Source: Ignavibacteriae bacterium HGW-Ignavibacteriae-4 (GTDB taxonomy: Bacteria > Bacteroidota > Ignavibacteria > Kapaibacteriales > UBA2268). Taken from it: DNA of 64,000 nucleotides. The stretch lies in contig PGYR01000002.1 of NCBI GenBank assembly GCA_002839765.1, positions 84,449 to 148,448 of the forward strand, written 5' to 3'. Of this stretch, positions 25,622 to 33,801 are shown one piece after another. The notes below the pieces were generated by a model. It ran no database searches and had not been told where the DNA came from. It was given only the letters and a program-made list of their open reading frames with translations. The number at the start of each line of letters is the position of its first letter. Position 1 is the first letter of the stretch. The position numbers were made by a program, and so were the translations under genes.

Positions 25622-27053
25622 ACTTAAATTATCAATAGCTACTACAGCACTAGGTATTTTACTCTTTTTATCTTCTTGCTCTATCCCTAAGGTAGAGCAA
25701 AGAGAAGCTAATGAGTCTGTTCCAGAGAATTTTTCTAACTCTTTGGATACTAATAATTCAGCGAAGACGAATTGGAGAGAGTTTTTCACAGATCCATACT
25801 TGACTAATCTTATAGATTCAGCGCTTGTGAATAATCAAGAGTTGAACATAATGATGAAAGAGATTATGATATCTTCCAACGAAGTTATGGCTAGAAGGGG
25901 TGAGTATATGCCGTCAGTAAATCTGAATGCAGGTGCTGGTGCTGAAAAAGTAGGGCGTTATACAAGCCAAGGTGCGAATGACGCTAATACTGAAATCAGT
26001 GCAGGTAAGGAATTCCCAGAGCCATTAACCGATTTTATGTTATCGGCTGATGTATCTTGGGAGTTAGACGTATGGAACAAATTACATAATGCTAAAGATG
26101 CTGCTGTCAAAAGATACTTATCTTCCATAGAAGGTAAGAATTATATGATAACTCAGCTAATAGCAGAAATAGCTAATTCATACTACGAGTTGGAAGCATT
26201 GGACAATCAACTCAAAATACTACAAGACAATATAGAAATACAACAGAACGTACTTAGAACTGTGAAGCTACAAAAAGAAGCTGGTAAAGTTACTGAACTT
26301 GCCGTGAAAAAATTCGAAGCGGAAGTTCTAAAGAATAGAAGTTTGATTTTTAATATCAAACAAGACATAACAATAACTGAAAACAGAATTAACTTCCTTC
26401 TGGGTAGATATCCACAGAAAATAGAAAGAAGCTCAGATGAGTTTACGACTATTATACCTCGCCCTATGAGTACTGGTGTACCTTCGGAACTATTGCAAAA
26501 TAGACCCGATATTAAGCAAGCAGAATTGGAACTGGAAGCTAATAAACTTGACGTAGAGTCAGCAAGAGCAAACTTCTATCCAGCATTCCGAATTACGGGA
26601 CGCGTCGGGTATCAGTCATACAATCCTAGTTCGTTTTTCCAAACTCCAGAATCTATGCTTTATGGAATAGTTGGTGATATGGTAATGCCATTGCTAAATA
26701 GAAATGCAATTGAGGCACAATACCTGAATGCGAACTACAGCCAAATGCAATCAGTGTATAATCTGGAAAGAACAATATTGAATGCTTATGTGGAAGTATC
26801 TAATCAGCTATCTAATATGGAAAATCTACAAAGTAGTTATCAGATGAAATCCGAGCAAGTAGATGCTCTTATGCAATCTACATCAATCGCGACTAATCTA
26901 TTCAACTCTGCTAGAGCCGATTACATGGAAGTAATGCTAACGCAGAGAGATGTACTAGACGCTAGGTTCGAGTTGATAGAGAATAAGATGAAACAACTAA
27001 ACACTCTAGTGAAACTATACAAATCACTAGGTGGAGGTTGGGACTCTAACTAA
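25614..27053 (+). CDS. Outer-membrane factor lipoprotein (OprM/NodT type)
   Basis: The ATG at 25614 gives a lipoprotein signal (MNKLKLSIATTALGILLFLSSC); the longer frame starting at 25575 has none. The 479-residue product has the two OEP repeats of TolC-like trimeric channels: LVNNQELNIMMKEIMISSN ... ADVSWELDVWNKL and then LLQNRPDIKQAELELEANKL ... VMLTQRDVLDARFELIE. It forms the outer-membrane exit of the pump encoded by the two genes before it. A strong terminator follows at 27082-27117. Confidence 0.93.
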   Translation: MNKLKLSIATTALGILLFLSSCSIPKVEQREANESVPENFSNSLDTNNSAKTNWREFFTDPYLTNLIDSALVNNQELNIMMKEIMISSNEVMARRGEYMPSVNLNAGAGAEKVGRYTSQGANDANTEISAGKEFPEPLTDFMLSADVSWELDVWNKLHNAKDAAVKRYLSSIEGKNYMITQLIAEIANSYYELEALDNQLKILQDNIEIQQNVLRTVKLQKEAGKVTELAVKKFEAEVLKNRSLIFNIKQDITITENRINFLLGRYPQKIERSSDEFTTIIPRPMSTGVPSELLQNRPDIKQAELELEANKLDVESARANFYPAFRITGRVGYQSYNPSSFFQTPESMLYGIVGDMVMPLLNRNAIEAQYLNANYSQMQSVYNLERTILNAYVEVSNQLSNMENLQSSYQMKSEQVDALMQSTSIATNLFNSARADYMEVMLTQRDVLDARFELIENKMKQLNTLVKLYKSLGGGWDSN

Positions 27054-27081
27054 TATTTGATTCCAGGTGACCCCTAATCAC

Positions 27082-27117
27082 ACAAAGCCCATTCGTAGTA
27101 ATACAGATGGGCTTTGT
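27082..27117 (+). terminator. Terminator of the RND operon (repeat-family hairpin 1)
   Basis: ACAAAGCCCAT (27082-27092) pairs perfectly with ATGGGCTTTGT (27107-27117) around the 14-base loop TCGTAGTAATACAG. The sequence, including loop and flanks, recurs nearly unchanged at 31212-31247 and in reduced form at 28118-28147. Confidence 0.85.
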
Positions 27118-27239
27118 TGTTAATATGATTCACTAAACTAACCCCTGTGTCTTTTAGCAAGAATGAGAAGTTCAGTTCTATTGATTTATATTAGATTGTA
27201 CTTATCAGAAACGATATTTTTAATTAATAATGAATTGAT

Positions 27240-28091
27240 ATGAGTAAAAGCCAAATAGATTATGAGAAAAGTATAAACCAAGTTATATCTTATATTCATT
27301 CTAATCTGGATAAAAATTTGAGTATAGAAGAGCTAGCGTCTATTTCAAATTTTTCAACTTATCATTTTCATCGTATTCTCAGAGCTTTTCTTGGTGAATC
27401 ACTTTGGCAATACGTAAAAAGAATACGCTTAGAAACTGGTGCTAAATTATTATTATATGGGAACGAGGATATAAACGATATAGCATATAAAGTAGGATAC
27501 GATACTCCTGCCGCTTTTTCTACTGCATTCAAGAAAGTGTTTGGGATTAGTCCCTCTCAATTCAAAAAAAGCAAAGGAATAATAGAAATGAAACAAAATA
27601 AAATTACAAAAGATATTGACTTCAGTTTAGAGCCAAGAATAGAAACAATTCAGAGTCAAAAATATATTTATCGAAGACTTTTTGGGACATACAAAGAAGA
27701 AAAATTTACGATTGCGTGGAAAGATTTCATTCAATATGGATTAGAAAATAGATTAATTAGTCCAGAAATGAAAAGATTTATGATTCACCACGATGATCCA
27801 AATATAACAGAAGAAGATAGATTACAATGTGATCTATGTATTCCCGTAGTTGACTTTAAAGCTGTGGGAAGCACGGGTAATGGTGTATTAGAATCGAATA
27901 AATATGCGATATTTGTATATAAGGGAGATTATAATAATCTTGAAATTGTATATGACGAGATATTCCAAAAATGGCTCCCAAACTCAAATGTAGATCTAGG
28001 TACACATAAGCTATTCCAAAAGTATATGAATTCACCAAGAGACACCCAACGTGAAGATCTAGTAACAGAGATTTATATTCCTATTCAATAG
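27240..28091 (+). CDS. AraC-family regulator with GyrI-like effector domain
   Basis: This 283-residue protein has an N-terminal AraC double helix-turn-helix (residues about 10-110: LSIEELASISNFSTYHFHRI and INDIAYKVGYDTPAAFSTAF, KKVFGISPSQFKKS). A GyrI-like/AraC_E_bind small-molecule domain follows (residues 130-283; RLFGTYKEEKFTIAW, ... YAIFVYKGDYNN). Such proteins, like Rob or SoxS-GyrI fusions, usually sense hydrophobic compounds. Its place just after the RND operon, beyond a terminator, suggests it could control the pump. Confidence 0.9.
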   Translation: MSKSQIDYEKSINQVISYIHSNLDKNLSIEELASISNFSTYHFHRILRAFLGESLWQYVKRIRLETGAKLLLYGNEDINDIAYKVGYDTPAAFSTAFKKVFGISPSQFKKSKGIIEMKQNKITKDIDFSLEPRIETIQSQKYIYRRLFGTYKEEKFTIAWKDFIQYGLENRLISPEMKRFMIHHDDPNITEEDRLQCDLCIPVVDFKAVGSTGNGVLESNKYAIFVYKGDYNNLEIVYDEIFQKWLPNSNVDLGTHKLFQKYMNSPRDTQREDLVTEIYIPIQ

Positions 28092-28117
28092 CTATCATAA
28101 GTCCCAATTCTCACTCC

Positions 28118-28147
28118 AAGCCCATTCGTAGAGATATGAATGGGCTT
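28118..28147 (+). terminator. Terminator after the AraC gene (repeat-family hairpin 2)
   Basis: AAGCCCATTC (28118-28127) pairs with GAATGGGCTT (28138-28147) over a 10-base loop beginning GTAGAGATAT. It is a shortened relative of the hairpins at 27082 and 31212. Confidence 0.75.
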
Positions 28148-28232
28148 TACTATAGCTATATTAATCTTTTTATGAAATAATTTATACTACTATACAATTG
28201 AATATATGTTAAAACGTTAATGTATTTGAAAG

Positions 28233-28544
28233 ATGAAAAATACAGAAAAAAATATAAAAGCAAAACGATTGGAACAAGTAGCTAAAATCTTGAAGACCAT
28301 CGCACATCCAGTAAAACTAGAAGTTCTAGAGTTATTGGGTAAACATGAGCAATTGTCGGTTTCTTCTATCTGCTCTAAGATAGAATCTGGTTGTGAGATA
28401 TCTATGATGTCGCATCATCTCGCTAAAATGAAGGATAATGGTATATTGGTATCTGAGAAAGATGGTAAACAGGTGTATTATAGAATTGCAGATAAAAATC
28501 TATTAAAAATATTTAATTGCGTTGAGAACTGCGAATTTATATAA
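28233..28544 (+). CDS. ArsR-family, probable persulfide-sensing repressor (BigR/SqrR-like)
   Basis: This 103-residue winged-helix protein (KTIAHPVKLEVLELLGKHEQ, MMSHHLAKMKDNGILVSEKD, GKQVYYRIAD) has four cysteines at 47, 54, 96 and 100. BigR and SqrR sense persulfide through one Cys in the N-terminal DNA-binding half and one in the last helix; Cys47 or Cys54 with Cys96 or Cys100 fits that arrangement. The three genes downstream (sulfite exporter, dioxygenase-rhodanese, rhodanese) are what BigR-type regulators control elsewhere. Sensing of persulfide is inferred from cysteine layout plus context; a metal-sensing ArsR is the alternative. Confidence 0.85.
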   Translation: MKNTEKNIKAKRLEQVAKILKTIAHPVKLEVLELLGKHEQLSVSSICSKIESGCEISMMSHHLAKMKDNGILVSEKDGKQVYYRIADKNLLKIFNCVENCEFI

Positions 28545-28605
28545 TTTTTTTTTGAGCTGATAGTTGAACAATTTAACAAATGATAAATAATAAAGTGGTA
28601 TGTGA

Positions 28606-29400
28606 ATGGAGATTTTAGGGTATTTTATGGCATTAGTAATAGGGACTTCTCTAGGCCTAATAGGCGGCGGAGGATCTATACTTGCGGTACCTGTTCTAGC
28701 ATACTTATTTTCATTGAATGAAACATTTGCAACGTCATATTCCTTATTTGTAGTTGGAGCATCATCTTTAGTAGGTGGACTGAGACAAAATAAGAACAAT
28801 AACGTAGATTGGAAAACAGCTATGGTATTTGGTTTACCAGCAATTGTTGGTGTATGGCTTATTAGACATTATGTGATTCCTGCTTTACCAGAAGAACTAT
28901 TTAGTATAGACGGACTAATCTTTACACGTAGGATGATGATGTTCGGAGTATTCTCTGTTCTAATGATATGGGCAGCCTACTCTATGCTTACTAACAAGAA
29001 GGAAAAAGGTGGAACAGGTGAAATTAAATACAATTACCCATTGATAATAGCAGAAGGCCTAGTCGTAGGTGGTGTAACTGGGTTCGTAGGTGCTGGTGGT
29101 GGCTTCCTTATTATACCGGCTTTAGTAGTATTAGCAAATTTAGAAATTAAAAAAGCCATTGGTACTTCTTTAATAATCATCGCACTGAAATCATTATTAG
29201 GTTTCTTCTTAAGCGATGCTTTAACCTTAGATATAGATTGGAATTTTCTCTTTATATTTACATCGATTGCTATAGCAGGTATATTCCTTGGAGTATCACT
29301 AAGTAAAGTAATTGATGGAAAGAAATTGAAAAAAGGATTCGGCTATTTCATAATAGTGATGGCTGTATTTATATTCTACATGGAATTTATAATTAGATAA
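28606..29400 (+). CDS. TauE/SafE-family sulfite/sulfonate exporter
   Basis: A 264-residue inner-membrane protein with about eight hydrophobic segments in two homologous halves, each opening with a glycine-rich motif: GTSLGLIGGGGSILAVPVLA (about residues 12-31) and GGVTGFVGAGGGFLIIPALV. That is the TauE/SafE signature. Members export sulfite, sulfoacetate or related anions. Placed between a persulfide-type regulator and a persulfide dioxygenase, it most likely removes sulfite produced by that enzyme. Confidence 0.9.
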   Translation: MEILGYFMALVIGTSLGLIGGGGSILAVPVLAYLFSLNETFATSYSLFVVGASSLVGGLRQNKNNNVDWKTAMVFGLPAIVGVWLIRHYVIPALPEELFSIDGLIFTRRMMMFGVFSVLMIWAAYSMLTNKKEKGGTGEIKYNYPLIIAEGLVVGGVTGFVGAGGGFLIIPALVVLANLEIKKAIGTSLIIIALKSLLGFFLSDALTLDIDWNFLFIFTSIAIAGIFLGVSLSKVIDGKKLKKGFGYFIIVMAVFIFYMEFIIR

Positions 29401-29425
29401 AAAATAACAAATTAAAGGAAAAAAT

Positions 29426-30832
29426 ATGAAAATTGAACAAATTTATACTGGGTGTTTGGCACAGGGTGCTTACTACATTACTTCCAATGGGGAAGCTGCT
29501 ATTATCGATCCATTACGAGAAATAAAGCCTTATATGGAAAGAATAGAAAATGATAATGTAAAACTAAAATACATTTTCGAGACACATTTTCATGCAGATT
29601 TCGTTAGTGGGCACTTGGATCTAAGCAGAAAAACTGGAGCTCCCATTATATTCGGACCGACTGCAAAGCCAGACTTCAAAGCGATAGAAGCTAAAGATGA
29701 ACAAATTTTTGAGCTTGGAGATATCAAAATAAAAGTACTACATACTCCAGGGCATACTATGGAAAGTACTTCGTATCTATTAATCGATGAGAATGGAAAA
29801 GAAACTGCACTTTTTAGTGGAGATACTCTTTTCTTAGGCGATGTGGGGAGACCTGACTTGGCTCAAAAAGCGGCTAGTATGACACAGGATGAATTGGCTG
29901 GAATGCTTTACGATAGCTTAAATAATAAGATTTTACCTTTACCAAATGACTTGATTGTTTATCCTGCACATGGTGCTGGTTCGGCATGTGGTAAAAATAT
30001 GATGACAGAAACAGTGGATACTCTAGGCAATCAGAAAAAGGTAAACTATGCGCTAAATCAACCAAATAAAGAGGCCTTTGTCAAAGCTGTAACTGATGGA
30101 TTAACTCCACCTCCCGCTTATTTTGGGATGAACGTAGCTATGAATAAGAAAGGTTACGAGAATTTTGAAGTAGTTTTGGATCAAGGAATGTCAGAACTAT
30201 CAGTTGAAGATTTTGAAGCTGTTGCTGAGAATAGTGGTGCATTAATCTTAGATACTAGAGATGCTAGCGACTTTTCAAAAGGATTCATACCACAATCTAT
30301 AAACATAGGCATAGATGGTGATTTCGCACCATGGGTGGGTTCATTGATAGTTGATGTTAATCAACCAATACTATTAGTTACGGATAAAGGTAGGGAAGAA
30401 GAATCTATAACTAGACTTAGTAGAGTCGGATTTGATAATGTCTTGGGTCATCTGAAGGGTGGATTTGAAACTTGGGTAGGCAAAGAAAAGGATACTGTTG
30501 ACAGAATTACTCCAGAACAATTTGCTCAAGATGTAAAAATCGGTGAAAGCAAAGTAGTAGATATCCGTAAGGAAAGTGAATATGAAGCAGAACACGTAGA
30601 TGAGGCATTCAGTAAGCCATTAGCTTATATAAATAATTGGATAAAAGAAGTAGATCCCAAAGAACACTTTTATGTACATTGCGCAGGTGGCTACAGAAGT
30701 ATGATAGCGGCAAGTATATTACAAGCTAGAGGATATAGAAACTTCACAGAAGTTGAAGGCGGATTTGACGCCATAGCAAAAACTAATCTTCCGAAAACAG
30801 ATTTCGTATGTCAAAGTAAAGTATATCAATAA
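29426..30832 (+). CDS. CstB-like persulfide dioxygenase-rhodanese fusion
   Basis: The 468-residue protein has an N-terminal metallo-beta-lactamase fold of the ETHE1 persulfide dioxygenase type: ligands in THFHADFVSGH (His54, His56, Asp58, His63), HTPGHT (His110), SGDTLFLGDVGRPD (Asp133) and YPAHG (His182). Two rhodanese domains follow. The first (about 265-355) has VTDKGREEES where the active-site Cys loop should be, so it is a pseudo-rhodanese. The second (about 365-465) has VHCAGGYRSM with Cys419. This is exactly the domain plan of staphylococcal CstB, which oxidises persulfides to thiosulfate. A cytoplasmic detoxifying role is expected. Confidence 0.92.
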   Translation: MKIEQIYTGCLAQGAYYITSNGEAAIIDPLREIKPYMERIENDNVKLKYIFETHFHADFVSGHLDLSRKTGAPIIFGPTAKPDFKAIEAKDEQIFELGDIKIKVLHTPGHTMESTSYLLIDENGKETALFSGDTLFLGDVGRPDLAQKAASMTQDELAGMLYDSLNNKILPLPNDLIVYPAHGAGSACGKNMMTETVDTLGNQKKVNYALNQPNKEAFVKAVTDGLTPPPAYFGMNVAMNKKGYENFEVVLDQGMSELSVEDFEAVAENSGALILDTRDASDFSKGFIPQSINIGIDGDFAPWVGSLIVDVNQPILLVTDKGREEESITRLSRVGFDNVLGHLKGGFETWVGKEKDTVDRITPEQFAQDVKIGESKVVDIRKESEYEAEHVDEAFSKPLAYINNWIKEVDPKEHFYVHCAGGYRSMIAASILQARGYRNFTEVEGGFDAIAKTNLPKTDFVCQSKVYQ

Positions 30833-30856
30833 TATTAACAATAAATAGGAATTATA

Positions 30857-31171
30857 ATGATAGGATTATTTAAGAGTATGTTTGGTCAACAAGATAATAC
30901 CGAGTTGATAAAAGCAATAGAAGAAGGTGCTTATCTAGTAGATGTGAGAAGCACTGCAGAATACAACGGTGGTAGTGTAAAAGGGGCAGTAAATATCCCT
31001 TTGGACTCGGTACCAAATCAATTATCCAAATTCAAGGGTAAAAAAGGTGTAGTTGTCTTTTGCCAAAGCGGTGCTAGAAGTGGCGTAGCAAAAGGTATAT
31101 TAGAGAAAAATGGAATTCAGAATGTAATAAATGGTGGTGGACACAGTAATGTAAGAAATTGTGTCTCATAA
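30857..31171 (+). CDS. Single-domain rhodanese (sulfurtransferase)
   Basis: A 104-residue rhodanese with the active loop FCQSGARSG (Cys69) and the typical LVDVRSTAEYNGGSVKGAVN start and IPLDSVP segment. It transfers sulfane sulfur between thiols. It lies 24 bp after the CstB-like gene and is the last gene of the persulfide operon, followed by a terminator at 31212-31247. Confidence 0.93.
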   Translation: MIGLFKSMFGQQDNTELIKAIEEGAYLVDVRSTAEYNGGSVKGAVNIPLDSVPNQLSKFKGKKGVVVFCQSGARSGVAKGILEKNGIQNVINGGGHSNVRNCVS

Positions 31172-31211
31172 TTTGATTTAGAAGAATAAATTTCGATTAC
31201 CCCATAATCAC

Positions 31212-31247
31212 ACAAAGCCCGGACGTAGTAATACAGATGGGCTTTGT
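31212..31247 (+). terminator. Terminator of the persulfide operon (repeat-family hairpin 3)
   Basis: ACAAAGCCC (31212-31220) pairs with GGGCTTTGT (31239-31247). Loop and flanks match the hairpin at 27082 almost base for base (shared CGTAGTAATACAGAT); the few changes at the loop base (GGA for ATT) shorten the stem by 2 bp. Confidence 0.8.
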
Positions 31248-31311
31248 TGTATTTAAATAAACAATTGCGTATTTTTATGATTATTGATAATATAAACGAT
31301 AGAGAATAATT

Positions 31312-31683
31312 ATGGATTTAGGTGCATTTTCGGTGAGTTTGAGTGTGAAAAATTTAGCAGTATCAAAGGAATTCTATGAGAAATTGGGGTTCAGTGAAAT
31401 GGGTGGTGGTATGGAAATGAATTACCTGATAATGAAGAACGGGACTACACTAATCGGTCTATTCCAAGGGATGTTCGATGGTAATATATTGACATTTAAT
31501 CCTGGATGGGATTCTGTAGGAGAGAAAAAAGACCCTTATGAAGATATCCGTGAGATACAAAAGAAGATAAAATCTTCTGGTATTACAATGGTAAATGAAG
31601 TGGATGAAAGCGGCGAAGGTCCAGCAAATTTCATTCTGACTGACCCAGATGGTAATGTACTATTATTTGATCAGCATAGGTAG
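31312..31683 (+). CDS. VOC (glyoxalase/bleomycin-resistance fold) protein
   Basis: A 123-residue single VOC module: FSVSLSVKNLAVSKEFYEKL at the start, EMNYLIMKNGTTLIGLFQG in the middle and NFILTDPDGNVLLFDQHR at the end. The His and Glu/Asp metal ligands are only partly typical, so catalysis cannot be claimed. It is monocistronic, separated from the persulfide operon by a terminator. Confidence 0.88.
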   Translation: MDLGAFSVSLSVKNLAVSKEFYEKLGFSEMGGGMEMNYLIMKNGTTLIGLFQGMFDGNILTFNPGWDSVGEKKDPYEDIREIQKKIKSSGITMVNEVDESGEGPANFILTDPDGNVLLFDQHR

Positions 31684-31933
31684 GCGAGTAAGCATTTAAC
31701 AACTTTTGATGGAACTCGTATCACCCTATGATTATCAAACTAAAAGTAGGGAGGATGGATAGTGACTAAAGCTTAGACTCTACGGACACAGCAAGGTGAC
31801 GAGGCTTACCACACTTTGTGGTCTTTACTCCGACGAAGCTCAGCACAAGTGTGTTAAAATAAATAATCCTGAAAATTCTAGAACCTATTAAATTCTGATT
31901 CTAACAAAAGAGCCACCCAAATCCTTATAGCCC
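31684..31933. other. Intergenic region with GC-richer repeat-like DNA
   Basis: These 250 bp hold no credible ORF. Between about 31780 and 31855 the base composition rises and short hairpins appear, e.g. ACCACA-CTT-TGTGGT near 31809-31823. The style (CGACGAAGCTCAGCAC) resembles the repeat-rich gap at 46874-47468, but no long match between them was found by eye. Confidence 0.45.
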
Positions 31934-32593
31934 TTACTTTATATGACCTTTGGCTTTCATTTCTTCTATGACACTTTCGGCGAATTTCTCGATAATAGTC
32001 TCTATATCCATTCCAATCATATTTACTTGAGCAGAAGTGGTTGAATATCCTTTCCATGCTACTTTATTAGTAGTTACGTCTATGAGGTCTGCTTGGAATT
32101 GATTATTCATATAAACGTCTATATCCTCTGTAACGTAAGTGTTTGACTGAGTTACTGTTTCATCTTTGCCGTTCTTTTTCTTAATTGTTCTAGTCTCAGT
32201 ATTAGTATGTATTTGCGGAGTTATTCTTTCGTTTACTTTCTCATCAACAATTTCAATTTTAATAAATCCGTCGAATCCATTTTTTATTAGCTGTGATTGA
32301 AAATCACCTTCTTCCCAAGTTCTAGTTGGTGGGAATATATTAGATCCTTCAACCGCGTAAATTCCAGCGTCTTTGAATTCATCTGAGAATACTCTTTCTA
32401 CTAATGCACGACGATTAAGATTTTGCTCCACAGAATAAATACAAAACTTTGCGTATTTTTTGTTTGTAAAATCAGGGTCAGAGTAAGAGGTAGTTTCTAT
32501 AGAAACACAAGAAGTAGCAACGACCGAAACTAATATTAATAGTACTAGATTATTATATTTATTTTTTAATTTAGATTGTAAATTTGCGTTCAT
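31934..32593 (-). CDS. Lipoprotein of unknown function, twin copy 1
   Basis: This 219-residue lipoprotein has the signal ending LVSVVATSC and a mature start VSIETTSYSDPDFTNKKYAK. The domain (YAVEGSNIFPPTRTWEEGDF, LIKNGFDGFIKIEIVDEK, NQFQADLIDVTTNKVAWKGY, closing ESVIEEMKAKGHIK) resembles DUF4136-like periplasmic lipoproteins, an inference from layout. It is downstream of a paralogue at 32659-33276 in the same orientation (65-bp gap). Confidence 0.75.
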   Translation of the reverse strand: MNANLQSKLKNKYNNLVLLILVSVVATSCVSIETTSYSDPDFTNKKYAKFCIYSVEQNLNRRALVERVFSDEFKDAGIYAVEGSNIFPPTRTWEEGDFQSQLIKNGFDGFIKIEIVDEKVNERITPQIHTNTETRTIKKKNGKDETVTQSNTYVTEDIDVYMNNQFQADLIDVTTNKVAWKGYSTTSAQVNMIGMDIETIIEKFAESVIEEMKAKGHIK

Positions 32594-32658
32594 TGAGGTC
32601 TTTTCCAGTAAATTGTTATTTTCAAATTGAATATACGATGTACAATTATTTAGGTTTC

Positions 32659-33276
32659 TTAATTCTGATTAATATGACCTTTGGCTTGCAATTCTTCGAT
32701 TATACTTTCAGAAAGTTTCCCAAAAAAAGTCTCTCTATTATATTGGTCTATTCCGTAATAATTCAATAATTCTGAACTACCTATCCATGCTACTTTATTT
32801 GTCTTTACATCTATAAGAGTAACCTTGTATTTAAACTTAATTGATTGATTTAGAAGTACAGAGTTTGAAATATTTTCACTTTCATTTCCTCCAGAGTTAT
32901 TTGTTTTAATAACACCCTTTTCTTCAATCACAATCTCAAATTTTAAGAATCCATCTACTCCATTTTTCATTAATTCAGACAGAAATTCACTTTCTTTTCT
33001 TTCACGCGTTGGAGGAAATACTACTGACCCTTCTATTGCATATACACTATATCTTCTCAATTCCTTAATCATTGTTTGTTCTAATAAAGAACGGTGAACA
33101 AAATTATCATCATAGGAATAAACACAAATCATATTATATTTTTTCCTCTTAAATTCTTGGTCTGAGTATGAAGAAGTAGATACAGAATAGCAAGAGGTAG
33201 TTAGAAAAGATACTAATAACAGCAGAAACATATTTCTATAGTTGCCTATTAGTTTTATTGGTATAGTACTAATCAT
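32659..33276 (-). CDS. Lipoprotein of unknown function, twin copy 2
   Basis: A 205-residue lipoprotein (signal ending LLVSFLTTSC) paralogous to the next gene: shared TSYSDPDF/SSYSDQEF, YAIEGSVVFPPTRERKESEF, LMKNGVDGFLKFEIVIEE, LIDVKTNKVAWIGSSE and ESIIEELQAKGHI. The start is supported by a strong Shine-Dalgarno, AAGGAGG, 5 bases before the ATG on the minus strand, one of the clearest in the window. The pair arose by tandem duplication. It diverges from the DUF302 gene; a palindrome lies between. Confidence 0.75.
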   Translation of the reverse strand: MISTIPIKLIGNYRNMFLLLLVSFLTTSCYSVSTSSYSDQEFKRKKYNMICVYSYDDNFVHRSLLEQTMIKELRRYSVYAIEGSVVFPPTRERKESEFLSELMKNGVDGFLKFEIVIEEKGVIKTNNSGGNESENISNSVLLNQSIKFKYKVTLIDVKTNKVAWIGSSELLNYYGIDQYNRETFFGKLSESIIEELQAKGHINQN

Positions 33277-33352
33277 TTGGTCCTCCTTCCAAGGTTGTTA
33301 AACTAGTTCATTGAAAGTAGAAATTCAAAATATTTTGTTTTCTACTACTTCA

Positions 33353-33367
33353 TAGTATTTAATACTA
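33353..33367. promoter_or_regulatory. Perfect palindrome in a divergent promoter region
   Basis: TAGTATT-T-AATACTA is a perfect 7-1-7 inverted repeat, 45 bp upstream of the DUF302 gene and 77 bp upstream of the divergent lipoprotein. Position and symmetry suit an operator, but the AT-rich composition makes chance possible. Confidence 0.35.
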
Positions 33368-33411
33368 AACAAAATAATAATAGTTTCAAGTAAAATAAGG
33401 CATAATAAGAA

Positions 33412-33801
33412 ATGAATTACTCATATAGCACAAAGTTAAAAGGCGAATTCGAAGATATAATTGAAAGAGTTACTGCTGAATTAAAGACAGAAGGATTTGG
33501 AGTACTAACTCAAATAGATGTAACTAAGACTTTGAAAGAAAAAATAGATGTAGATTTCAAAAAGTATCGTATATTAGGAGCGTGCAACCCGCATTTTGCT
33601 CATAAAGCACTATCACTAGAGGAGAAAGTAGGAGTTATGCTTCCTTGTAATGTGATAGTAGTAGAAGCAGGCGAAGGTGAATTTGAAGTGACTGCCGTTA
33701 GCCCAATGGCATCTATGCAAGCAATAAAAAATGAAAACCTTGTTGCGATAGCTCAAGAAGTAGAAGATAAACTAAAGACCGTTATAAATAGGTTGAAATA
33801 A
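33412..33801 (+). CDS. DUF302-domain protein
   Basis: A 129-residue cytoplasmic protein that is one full DUF302 domain: MNYSYSTKLKGEFEDIIERV, GFGVLTQIDVTKTLKEKI, KKYRILGACNPHFAHKALSL and VGVMLPCNVIVVE. The two conserved Cys (GACNPH and LPCNV) are present. The function of the family is not established; members are common near sulfur and redox genes. Its stop codon is immediately followed by the TTG start of the next gene. Confidence 0.92.
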   Translation: MNYSYSTKLKGEFEDIIERVTAELKTEGFGVLTQIDVTKTLKEKIDVDFKKYRILGACNPHFAHKALSLEEKVGVMLPCNVIVVEAGEGEFEVTAVSPMASMQAIKNENLVAIAQEVEDKLKTVINRLK

